Assembly: GCA_964553435.1 (NCBI GenBank) | Contig: CAZKKM010000055.1 | Location: 1 to 11,689, forward strand | Origin: RUG11867 sp964553435 | Lineage (GTDB): Bacteria; Bacillota_I; Bacilli_A; RF39; UBA660 | Direction: 5' to 3' | DNA length: 11,689 nucleotides | In this document: piece by piece, positions 4,843-11,478 of the stretch | Numbering within the stretch: the first letter of the stretch is position 1 | How the letters are laid out: every line of letters starts with the position of its first letter | Position numbers and translations under genes: made by a program | The notes under the pieces: model-generated | Databases searched by the model: none | Told to the model about the DNA's origin: nothing | The model's input: the letters and a program-made list of their open reading frames with translations, nothing else

Positions 4843-5937
4843 ATGAATTGGCACACCCCGGACATAAACATTTTGAGTAAGGCCACTACGCAAACTCAAA
4901 GCACTATCTACAAAGGCGAGGATATCGCCGCAGTTATTACCGGGTGCGGTGTCCCTTGTCAGTTTTTGCAAGTGGTGTCCGCTCCCCAGATAGCAACCTA
5001 TCATTTCAAATTGAATAACATTCTCGATATTACCAAACTGAAAAAACCTCTTGCCGCTTTGTCTGCAATGCTTCACACCACAGCCACGCAGACGTCAAGC
5101 AACATCGGACATTTCGCCTTAGTCATACCCAAAAGCGAACGAAAAACAGCTACACTTCGGGAATGTATGCTGACACACGCTTTTAACGATCACAAGCGAC
5201 AACTCCGCTCTTGTTTGGGGATTGACTGCTGCAACAATTCCCTTGTGCTGTCAGTTGGTGATATGCCTCATATTCTGATAGCCGGTGCGACCGGTAGCGG
5301 TAAGTCTGTATTGCTCAACAGTATGATAGTATCAATGCTTTACAGCTGTACCCCGGCGACAATGCAGTTTGTTATGATTGACCCCAAGAAAGTGGAGTTA
5401 TCAAAATATGAGGGTCTTCCGCATCTGGCTTGCCCTATTATTAAAAACCACGCTGATGCCGTTCAAGCACTTGAAAATGTATGTAGCGAAATGGATAGCC
5501 GTTACAATCGTATGGCAGCAGAGGGCTACAAAAAAGCCAGTGAAATGGGATTACCCTCTCTGGTAGTAGTCATTGACGAGCTGGCAGACCTTATGTTGAC
5601 AAGCAAGTACGAGTGTGAGCAAAGTATTATTCGTATAGCACAGTTAGGTCGTGCCGCCGGTATTCACTTAATCATCGCCACTCAGCGACCAACAATCAAT
5701 GTAATTACTGGTCTTATCAAGTCCAATATTCCTTGTAAGATTGCGTTGCAGACTTCATCCATTCGTGATAGCATTACAATTCTCGACCACAAAGGAGCGG
5801 AGAGTTTAACCGGCAAGGGCGATGCCCTGTTGAAGCTCCCCGACAGAGTAGAGGAAATCCGTTTTCAGAGTGCGTATATCAACGATGCAGACATTGAAAA
5901 TGTTGTTCGCTATTGGAAATATGATTCTGTTAAATAA
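4843..5937 (+). CDS. FtsK/SpoIIIE-type DNA translocase, membrane-free
   Basis: A 364-residue ATP-driven double-stranded DNA pump. Residues 20-135 match the alpha domain of chromosomal FtsK/SpoIIIE (GEDIAAVITGCGVP onward, LRECMLTHAF). MPHILIAGATGSGKS follows, with Walker A at 148-155. Further on are MIDPKKVELSKYEGLPHL (178-195), Walker B VVVIDE (241-246), AAGIHLIIATQRP (271-283), and GKGDALL near the end. This is the complete alpha-beta motor of the SpoIIIE kind. It lacks the N-terminal membrane segments, the linker and the C-terminal gamma winged helix that reads KOPS/SRS polarity signals. The start at 4843 is chosen for GGAG 8 nt upstream; ATG 4786 has none. It is the last gene of the rightward operon, ending before a bidirectional terminator. 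Pairing with a serine recombinase suggests a role in recombination or segregation of the element. Confidence 0.92.
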   Translation: MNWHTPDINILSKATTQTQSTIYKGEDIAAVITGCGVPCQFLQVVSAPQIATYHFKLNNILDITKLKKPLAALSAMLHTTATQTSSNIGHFALVIPKSERKTATLRECMLTHAFNDHKRQLRSCLGIDCCNNSLVLSVGDMPHILIAGATGSGKSVLLNSMIVSMLYSCTPATMQFVMIDPKKVELSKYEGLPHLACPIIKNHADAVQALENVCSEMDSRYNRMAAEGYKKASEMGLPSLVVVIDELADLMLTSKYECEQSIIRIAQLGRAAGIHLIIATQRPTINVITGLIKSNIPCKIALQTSSIRDSITILDHKGAESLTGKGDALLKLPDRVEEIRFQSAYINDADIENVVRYWKYDSVK

Positions 5938-5965
5938 CTCTTGATAAACGGTCTAAAATTTGCAT

Positions 5966-6005
5966 AAAAAACGAGGCTGGGGATTGCTCCTCAACCTCGT
6001 TTTTT
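5966..6005. terminator. Bidirectional terminator between ftsK-like gene and terS
   Basis: ACGAGG (5971-5976) pairs with CCTCGT (5995-6000), with additional pairing inside. It is preceded by AAAAA and followed by TTTTT, so it ends in a U-run on both strands. It lies between the convergent ftsK-like and terS genes and ends both transcripts. Confidence 0.85.
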
Positions 6006-6048
6006 CTCTACTGCCCTTGTAAGCGGATTTGTTACTGCAATAAGCACA

Positions 6049-6603
6049 TCACTCTTCATCAACATCGTTGGCAGAATACAATCGTTTAAGTTCCGCTTCG
6101 TCTTTCTGCGGGTCCAGAGGACTTCCCGGAGTAAGCACTACATCCTGACGATCATAGTAGCCGTCAAAGTTGTTCTTCATAAGGAAGATACCCGACACGG
6201 GATTTATTTTGCCGTTCATCATATACTGCTCGTACAGTTCCTCGATAATGCCCTTTGCTCTGACTGCGAGGTCGTGATGCTCTTTACGGTCACGGGTTAC
6301 CTTGCTCTGCCAGTTAAAGAATGTCATACGAGTAATCCCAAGAGCGTTACACAGACCGGCAATACCCGGTTTACAGTCATTTTCAAGGCAATTGTTGAAA
6401 TACCAGGCGATACGGTCTTCAACTGCCTTTGCATCGCCGATGTCAATAGTCGGCAGATTGTACGAGGCGAGAGCATTACGAAGAAATTTCGCATTATCGC
6501 CTTTCTTTGTCTGAGGGTGCAGGTACTGCTCCTTTGTCATTTTCTTGGTTTTGTCTTGCACAAGAGTCGTTACCTCGTCAGTAACCTGTTTATCGTAAGC
6601 CAT
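6049..6603 (-). CDS. terS: Phage terminase small subunit (gp3-type)
   Basis: A 184-residue DNA-recognition subunit of the packaging terminase. It picks the phage genome and delivers it to TerL. The middle reads VEDRIAWYFNNCLENDCKPG and then LCNALGITRMTFFNWQS, an HTH for DNA binding. The diagnostic stretch NGKINPVSGIFLMKNNFDGY is followed by QDVVLTPG, as in the GP3_package family (PF16677). The ATG at 6603 overlaps the upstream stop as TAATG, so reinitiation is likely, with AGGGG about 10 nt upstream. A longer reading to 6660 extends into the previous gene and is rejected. TerL normally follows directly; here the FtsK/recombinase module and two further genes intervene. Confidence 0.88.
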   Translation of the reverse strand: MAYDKQVTDEVTTLVQDKTKKMTKEQYLHPQTKKGDNAKFLRNALASYNLPTIDIGDAKAVEDRIAWYFNNCLENDCKPGIAGLCNALGITRMTFFNWQSKVTRDRKEHHDLAVRAKGIIEELYEQYMMNGKINPVSGIFLMKNNFDGYYDRQDVVLTPGSPLDPQKDEAELKRLYSANDVDEE

Positions 6604-6902
6604 TACACCAATCCCCTTTTTTTTGCAATTTTTATAGTTACCGAATATCTCAAATCCCACAAAACTGAAGGATTGATGTTATGCTTTGATGCGACAGCTC
6701 GTATGCTTACGCCAATAGGTTCTTTATCGGTATAAATTTCTCTAATAAGTTGTTTCTCTTTTTCGGATAATTTTGTCATTACTTTATCAACCGATATGTA
6801 ATTTTCTTTATCTACCGTTTTTTCAAAGCCTGTGAGACCGTCATAACGGAAGTAATATCGCAGCATGCGATTCACATAATCGTCATAAAATGTTTTCGCC
6901 AT
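6603..6902 (-). CDS. Sigma-region-4-like HTH phage protein
   Basis: A 99-residue protein whose C-terminal half has a sigma-70 region 4 layout. KVMTKLSEKEKQLIREIYTD is followed by the HTH VSIRAVASKHNINPSVLWDLRYSVTIKIAKKRG. The N-terminus, MAKTFYDDYVNRMLRYYFRY, is seen in small proteins encoded just before terminase genes in clostridial phages. By position it is probably a late-gene transcription regulator of the ArpU/RinA kind, but this is inference. GGAGG lies 7 nt before the ATG. It overlaps the upstream gene by 20 bp and terS by one base. Confidence 0.75.
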   Translation of the reverse strand: MAKTFYDDYVNRMLRYYFRYDGLTGFEKTVDKENYISVDKVMTKLSEKEKQLIREIYTDKEPIGVSIRAVASKHNINPSVLWDLRYSVTIKIAKKRGLV

Positions 6903-7152
6903 TATTTTCCTCCTTTATTTTTACATCCTTCATTGGAATATACATAATACTGTTAGTTTTTAAATCGTGTAATACTGCAGTATCCACAACACTGCCTTTC
7001 TTATCGAATGACATTTCATATTTCAGCGGATAATATTCAATTCCGTTAAAAACTACCCTGTATTCATTCGGAACATTTAATTTTATTCCGTATATTCCCG
7101 ATTCTAACTTTGCGGTTTCACGGCAAAGTGTTAAAAACTCATTTCTTTGCAT
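6883..7152 (-). CDS. Small conserved-looking phage protein, unknown function
   Basis: An 89-residue protein (MQRNEFLTLCRETAKLESG onward). It has a short N-terminal helix and then a mostly beta fold (GIKLNVPNEYRVVFNGIEYYPLKYEMSF). Strands continue through TAVLHDLKTNSIMYIPMKDVKI. No catalytic or metal-binding motif is seen. CGAGG lies 7 nt before the ATG. It is the first gene downstream of the repeat-rich origin candidate and starts the HTH-terS group. I recognise its genomic setting but not its function. Confidence 0.7.
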   Translation of the reverse strand: MQRNEFLTLCRETAKLESGIYGIKLNVPNEYRVVFNGIEYYPLKYEMSFDKKGSVVDTAVLHDLKTNSIMYIPMKDVKIKEENNGENIL

Positions 7153-7224
7153 AAAATAACCTCGTTTTGCGGAACCAACTTTTTTGGTTCCACCTTTAGT
7201 TCCGTGTTGGTAGCATTTGAAAAC

Positions 7225-7241
7225 CCCTTATTTTTCAAGGG
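7225..7241. repeat. Hairpin CCCTTA-N5-CAAGG, copy 1
   Basis: CCCTT (7225-7229) pairs with AAGGG (7237-7241) over a 7-nt loop. Copy 2 (7394-7409) has the same CCCTTA-N5-CAAGG pattern on the other side of the AT-rich core. On the minus strand the first copy is followed by GTTTTC and could also be a weak terminator for the helicase operon. Confidence 0.5.
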
Positions 7242-7393
7242 CTTAAGGCACTTTTTTCGTCATTGGAACCACGGAACCAACTTTTTCTGTGTAAATATAT
7301 ATAATATACATATATAAATAATATATATTTTTTTGCTCATTTTCTTTAATATATTGGTTCCATAGTTCCACCAATAATAAAAAGACCTTTCAG

Positions 7394-7409
7394 CCCTTAT
7401 AAATCAAGG
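7394..7409. repeat. Hairpin CCCTTA-N5-CAAGG, copy 2
   Basis: Same pattern as the copy at 7225, with spacer TAAAT in place of TTTTT. Its placement mirrors copy 1 across the AT-rich core, so it may be a second type of origin element. Confidence 0.45.
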
Positions 7410-7487
7410 AATTTAGAGTGGAACCAAAGATGGAACCAAGTGGAACTAACTATCTAAATTTTAATAAAAACAGTAATTTGGTTCCAC

Positions 7488-8966
7488 CTAAATATCAAAA
7501 ATATCATCAAAATCAATCTGTTCTCCACGCACAGTACGCTTCCAATATTTTTGTTTACCGTACCTATGAAAGCGTTTTGATATTGCTTGCTTTTCCCATT
7601 CGGGCATTCCCTGCAAAATAAGACTGATTTCGTTACTGTCCTTTTTGGTCGGCTTTGAAAATTCACCCATTTGCAGCGCCTCCTGCCACAATTCAAGAAT
7701 ACAGGTTTCATCCTTATCTTCAAGGTATTCCTGTATCATACCGACTCTGTAATCATCCTCAACGGCGTCGGACTGTATCGCTCTGATTGTGTCGGTCAGT
7801 GTATAATCCGCATACGGCGCTAAGGCGTTTCGGTCATACAGCGCCTTTGCTTCAGCCCAACACTGCCGAATATATTCCTTTATTTCGGTTTCACGGTTGA
7901 ACAGCTCATATCCCGACTGATTAACCTTAACAGGATAAAAGCGTCTGTTTCCCGTCTTATCAGTCAGGAACTGTTCCTTATTTGTCGTGCCTATGAAAAT
8001 ACACTGACGAGGATAATCCTGCACACGCCGCTCAAATGCACGGCGGTAATGGTCTGTCTGACGTGATAAGAACGATTTAATCGCTTCAACCTCCTTTGCT
8101 TTCGACAGCGCAAGAAGCTCTCCAAGCTCACAAATCCATTTGCCGCTCAGCGATTCCATACCGTTCTTTCCCTCAATGTCGAATACCTCTGTAAAGAAAT
8201 CATCGTTCATTGCGAGCCATCTGACGAGCGTTGATTTGCCCTCGCCCTGTTTTGTTCCGATTAAAACGGGAACATCATCAAATTTACAGCCGGGATTATA
8301 TATACGGTGTATGCCGCCTGCAAAAATCAGGCGGCTCACTTCACGGGTATATGCCGTGTCCTCACAGCAGACTGCATAATGCAAGAAGCTGTTAATACGG
8401 CTTGTACCGTCCCATACCAGCTTTTCTATCATCTGCCGTATCGGATGATATTTCCGTTTCTGAAACACGTTAGAAAGAGCACTGTAGCACCTCTGCGTGT
8501 TGTATATGTTATAATTACTCTCTATGTAGCCGAAGGTTTTGGCATCGTCTGCATCATTCCACTGACGCAGCCTACCGTTTTCCGTTATTTCAGGCATATT
8601 CGAGAGCAGATTAAAGCGCAGACCACTGAAATACGGGTCGTTCAAAAGAATACTTTCAAAATTTTTGATTGTTGTTCTCACTGCACCCTTTTCGTCAAGC
8701 TCAAGCGGAATTTTTTTATTCATATTGGCGTTTAAAGCGTTAAATTCATTCGTCAGTTTTTTATCTGCCTGCTGATATGTCCTTATCAGTTCATTGGCAT
8801 CTTTTTCGCATTTAAGCTCTTTTGCGCGCCGCCTTACCTCAATGAGAATGTGCGCTCTTTCGGTAGGCTCTTCAATATCATAGATTTCCTCAAACAGTTC
8901 CTGGCTTAACAAATTTTCTTCATCAAGAGCAGATATATATTCCTTAAAATCAGATATTTCTTGCAT
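7488..8966 (-). CDS. VapE/VirE-type P-loop replicative helicase
   Basis: A 492-residue protein. The P-loop ATPase core starts near residue 225: Walker A is GTKQGEGKST (237-246) and the acidic WICELGEL (277-284) serves as Walker B. CIFIGTTN (322-329) is a sensor-1-like strand, and TGNRRFYPV (338-346) carries the arginine finger. This matches the virulence-associated protein E family (PF05272), used by phages and islands as an SF3-like replicative helicase. The first 100 residues are helical and charged. The ATG at 8966 is chosen: AGGAG lies 11 nt upstream, and an earlier start at 9017 would extend well into the primase gene. It overlaps the zinc-finger primase gene by 17 bp, and the two presumably work together. 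Its stop abuts the origin candidate. Confidence 0.88.
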   Translation of the reverse strand: MQEISDFKEYISALDEENLLSQELFEEIYDIEEPTERAHILIEVRRRAKELKCEKDANELIRTYQQADKKLTNEFNALNANMNKKIPLELDEKGAVRTTIKNFESILLNDPYFSGLRFNLLSNMPEITENGRLRQWNDADDAKTFGYIESNYNIYNTQRCYSALSNVFQKRKYHPIRQMIEKLVWDGTSRINSFLHYAVCCEDTAYTREVSRLIFAGGIHRIYNPGCKFDDVPVLIGTKQGEGKSTLVRWLAMNDDFFTEVFDIEGKNGMESLSGKWICELGELLALSKAKEVEAIKSFLSRQTDHYRRAFERRVQDYPRQCIFIGTTNKEQFLTDKTGNRRFYPVKVNQSGYELFNRETEIKEYIRQCWAEAKALYDRNALAPYADYTLTDTIRAIQSDAVEDDYRVGMIQEYLEDKDETCILELWQEALQMGEFSKPTKKDSNEISLILQGMPEWEKQAISKRFHRYGKQKYWKRTVRGEQIDFDDIFDI

Positions 8967-9507
8967 AACCGTTATATCTCCTCTCCATCTCGGCGCAGTC
9001 CAGCTTGTATTTAACAAAGTCTATTTCCCTTAAAGCGTTCAAAAAATCGGGTGACGGCATAACATCAGGGTCAACAGGTTTTTTCTCAACAAGAATTTTA
9101 TCAAGGCGTATATACTCGTCCAATGCCGCAAAATACGCATTTTTTCGCCATATATACTCATCTTTTTTCTGTTTTAGTTTTGCTTTACGTTCGGATTCAA
9201 TTCGTTTTTGCCTCAGTCTTTGAGTTAATGTAGGCTTTTCAAAAAGATTTAAATTAAAATCATCATTGATATTTCGAGCGGCTTCGCTCATACTGACGTT
9301 TAAATACATGGAAACGAATTTAATAATATCTCCGCCCGTGCCACAGCCGAAGCAATAAAAATCGTGCTCATACACTTTTAAGCTGGGAGTTTTCTCATTA
9401 TGAAAAGGACAAAGGGAAAAACCTTTGTTTACCTTTATGCCGTACCGTTCAAGAATCTCGGTCATAGTAACGCTGTCTTTAATTTGCGAATAGATGTATG
9501 AATTCAA
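8950..9507 (-). CDS. CHC2 zinc-finger primase-like protein (no TOPRIM)
   Basis: A 185-residue protein with a DnaG-type CHC2 zinc-binding domain: CPFHNEKTPSLKV (Cys33, His36) and FYCFGCGTGGDIIKFV (Cys52, Cys55). This domain recognises the template site for primer synthesis. The rest is a basic helical tail (about 90-185, with LRQKRIESERKAKLKQKK). No TOPRIM catalytic domain follows, so it is shorter than DnaG (about 600 residues). It probably serves as the DNA-recognition part of a split primase-helicase with the VapE-type protein encoded next. The start is TTG, supported by GGAGGG 6 nt upstream. The TTG overlaps the nuclease stop as TTGA. Confidence 0.88.
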   Translation of the reverse strand: MNSYIYSQIKDSVTMTEILERYGIKVNKGFSLCPFHNEKTPSLKVYEHDFYCFGCGTGGDIIKFVSMYLNVSMSEAARNINDDFNLNLFEKPTLTQRLRQKRIESERKAKLKQKKDEYIWRKNAYFAALDEYIRLDKILVEKKPVDPDVMPSPDFLNALREIDFVKYKLDCAEMERRYNGYARNI

Positions 9508-9956
9508 GTTTTTCCCTCCGTTCTGTCAATTTTTTGCAATAGATTATTTATCTCCCAGTGCTTTCCCAATGTACTCGGAACGGATTTACGTCCTGTTTTT
9601 AAAATATTTATGACGTCATCCACATCGAATTTTAAAAGCACACGAAGCGGCACGAAATAGACCAAAAAGAATGCGTCAAGATATGCATTCTTACAATGCT
9701 TTAAATTTTCCGCCTGCTTTATATCCTTCGGCTTCATATGCCAGGTTAAATCATTACATTCTTTTGCATCAAAGCAGGCATAATACGGTTTACCGCCGTC
9801 ATACAGAAAGAATAGTTCATAATCATACGGTTCGCCCGCAATATATTCTCCGCCCGAAAGCCGTTCGGGATTGTTTTTATGAGCGTGAAAGCCGAGCGCA
9901 TTGATATTCTTGCAAAGCGCATTTATTTGTGTTTCAAGGGAATGACCTCTAAGCAT
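9504..9956 (-). CDS. PD-(D/E)XK nuclease, RecU/Holliday-resolvase-like
   Basis: A 150-residue putative DNA nuclease. Glu8 lies in the first helix (GHSLETQIN). A core follows with Asp45 in GEPYDYELFF and FDAKE (Asp63, Lys65). Gln81 lies in DIKQAENL, the usual downstream QxxxL helix. This is the E-D-(D/E)xK-Q layout of RecU and other resolvases, with an Asp replacing Glu of ExK. It probably resolves branched intermediates of phage replication or recombination. The ATG at 9956 is chosen for AAAGGAG 6 nt before it; the longer reading to 10013 overlaps the helicase gene. It lies 13 bp after the helicase stop and overlaps the primase gene by 4 bp. Confidence 0.78.
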   Translation of the reverse strand: MLRGHSLETQINALCKNINALGFHAHKNNPERLSGGEYIAGEPYDYELFFLYDGGKPYYACFDAKECNDLTWHMKPKDIKQAENLKHCKNAYLDAFFLVYFVPLRVLLKFDVDDVINILKTGRKSVPSTLGKHWEINNLLQKIDRTEGKT

Positions 9957-9969
9957 TGTGTTCTCCTTT

Positions 9970-11478
9970 TCATATTCGGTACATCTTCCTGTTAATAATC
10001 TGCATAGCTTCAAGCTTTGTCAGAGCGCTCATATCAATGTCTACCTTGCGGCGCTTGATAAATGACTTTTGCTTTTCCGTCGCAGGTGCTGACCCCCACC
10101 TGCGGGCTTTGTTCAAATCCCATATTGAAGATGTGCTTTCCTCATTTTCCTTTAAATACTGATATAATCGGTCGATAGCCTGCTGCATCGGAAGCTTCAC
10201 GCCGTTTACAGCTGTAATCCCCAATTTGTCCTGAGCCGGTATAACAAACCTCTTTTTATCAGGCAGAGAAAGAACAAGGTCGCCGTTTGGCATTTTAAAG
10301 AAATTGAGCGAATGAGTGTTATAGCTCTGTTCTTTTGCCCACAAATCAACAAAATTCACGTTCTTTATCCAGGATTCCGGACAATCGGAGTACTGCTCTG
10401 CAATCGATTGCAATTCAAATAAATCGCCCTCAATACAAGACAGCTTGTCTTTGGGCACTGCCTCTAAATCAATGCCTATCAAAGACGGCGCCGTACACAG
10501 ATTTGCTTTACCCGTAACACCGCAGCAGTCAATAAGCGTAAGCTTGTCCTTTTCGGGATGCAGTCTTAAGCCTCTGCCGACCATTTGAGTATACAGGCTT
10601 GAATTTTTTGTCGGCCGTGCAATAATTACCGTCTCTACAAGCGGAATGTCAGTACCCTCGGTAAAAATCATACAGTTAACAAGACAAGGTATCTCCCTGC
10701 GGGTAAACTTATCTATTATTTCACTGCGGTTCTTTGTATCGGCGGTAATTGCAACTGCGCCGTTTATTCTTTTAGCTATCTCCTCAGCGCATTTAACTGA
10801 TGCGGCAAAGATAAGCGTTGCACCTTTTGCATATTTGTAATAGGCTTCAGTGACAGCATCGTTTAAGCTGTCCTTTTCCATTGCGCTCGCCAGTTCTCCC
10901 GGAGCGTAATCGCCCATCCTTGTTGCAACACCTGAAATGTCATAGCCGATATCTACCCTAAGACAATGAATGTCGCAAAGATAGCCGTTCTGTATTCCCC
11001 ATTTAAGGTCACGCTGGAAAATAATGTCCTCATAAACATCGTCAAGACGCACACTGTCACCTCTGTTTGGGGTGGCTGTAAACCCGATATGTATCCTCGG
11101 CTTAAAGTAATCATATATTTTCTTATATGAAGAAGCGGCGGCGTGGTGCGCTTCGTCTGTTATTATCATTCCGAAATCATACGGCGAAAATCGGTCTAAT
11201 CTTCTGACAAGGCTCTGAACCGATGCGGATACAACCTCTTCGCCGTGTGAACACTCTTTTGCCTGCTCTACGCCGAATGAGCAGTCGTAATATTTCCTCG
11301 GCTGATGCACCAGCTCGTCACGGTGGGAAAGAATCAGCGTCCTTTCCCCCTTTCGGTCAAGGCTTGCAAAGGTATATGTCTTGCCAAGTCCCGTTGCCAT
11401 CTGAACGAGATGTGTTCCGCCGTCTAAATTATCAATAATGTCTTTACACTCGGCTTGATAATCTCGCAATTTTCTCAA
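9970..11478 (-). CDS. SF2 DEAD/DEAH-box helicase
   Basis: A 502-residue SF2 nucleic-acid helicase. Motif I is ATGLGKT (28-34), motif II DEAH (108-111), motif III TATP (134-137) and motif VI QMVGRGLR (298-305). An upstream Q-like RDYQ lies at 5-8. The second RecA fold includes LIFAASVKCAEEIAKR and the GTDIP strand. The C-terminal 170 residues are specific and unassigned, ending in a short basic helical region. It resembles phage helicases of the UvsW/RecG-like remodelling kind more than chromosomal RNA helicases. The start is TTG, overlapping the SSB stop as TTGA, with AGGAGG 10 nt upstream inside the codons for the SSB tail. Confidence 0.9.
   Translation of the reverse strand: MRKLRDYQAECKDIIDNLDGGTHLVQMATGLGKTYTFASLDRKGERTLILSHRDELVHQPRKYYDCSFGVEQAKECSHGEEVVSASVQSLVRRLDRFSPYDFGMIITDEAHHAAASSYKKIYDYFKPRIHIGFTATPNRGDSVRLDDVYEDIIFQRDLKWGIQNGYLCDIHCLRVDIGYDISGVATRMGDYAPGELASAMEKDSLNDAVTEAYYKYAKGATLIFAASVKCAEEIAKRINGAVAITADTKNRSEIIDKFTRREIPCLVNCMIFTEGTDIPLVETVIIARPTKNSSLYTQMVGRGLRLHPEKDKLTLIDCCGVTGKANLCTAPSLIGIDLEAVPKDKLSCIEGDLFELQSIAEQYSDCPESWIKNVNFVDLWAKEQSYNTHSLNFFKMPNGDLVLSLPDKKRFVIPAQDKLGITAVNGVKLPMQQAIDRLYQYLKENEESTSSIWDLNKARRWGSAPATEKQKSFIKRRKVDIDMSALTKLEAMQIINRKMYRI

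Larger units (their letters stand above)
7171..7488. repeat. Iteron-like GGAACC/GGTTCC repeat region, candidate replication origin
   Basis: The gene-free gap holds at least eight exact copies of GGAACC or its complement. Forward copies start at 7171, 7265, 7273, 7420 and 7432; reverse copies end at 7191, 7361 and 7485. Three one-base variants lie at 7198, 7364 and 7442. Several extend to TGGTTCCACC. They flank a run of pure A/T-type sequence at about 7291-7335. Repeats plus an AT-rich unwinding element beside the primase/helicase genes are the usual makeup of a phage origin. The last copy overlaps the helicase stop codon. Confidence 0.65.

Noticed and set aside
4843..5937. FtsK-like gene as a conjugative coupling protein (ICE/IME)
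   Set aside because: The alpha domain and the IDPKKVEL and AAGIHLIIATQRP motifs are those of SpoIIIE/FtsK, and no relaxase or other transfer gene is visible in the window. It cannot be fully excluded.
7418..7621. Plus-strand frame of 67 codons starting in the repeat region
   Set aside because: Its first residues simply translate the GGAACC repeats (MEPKMEPSGTN), and the rest is the antisense of the helicase.
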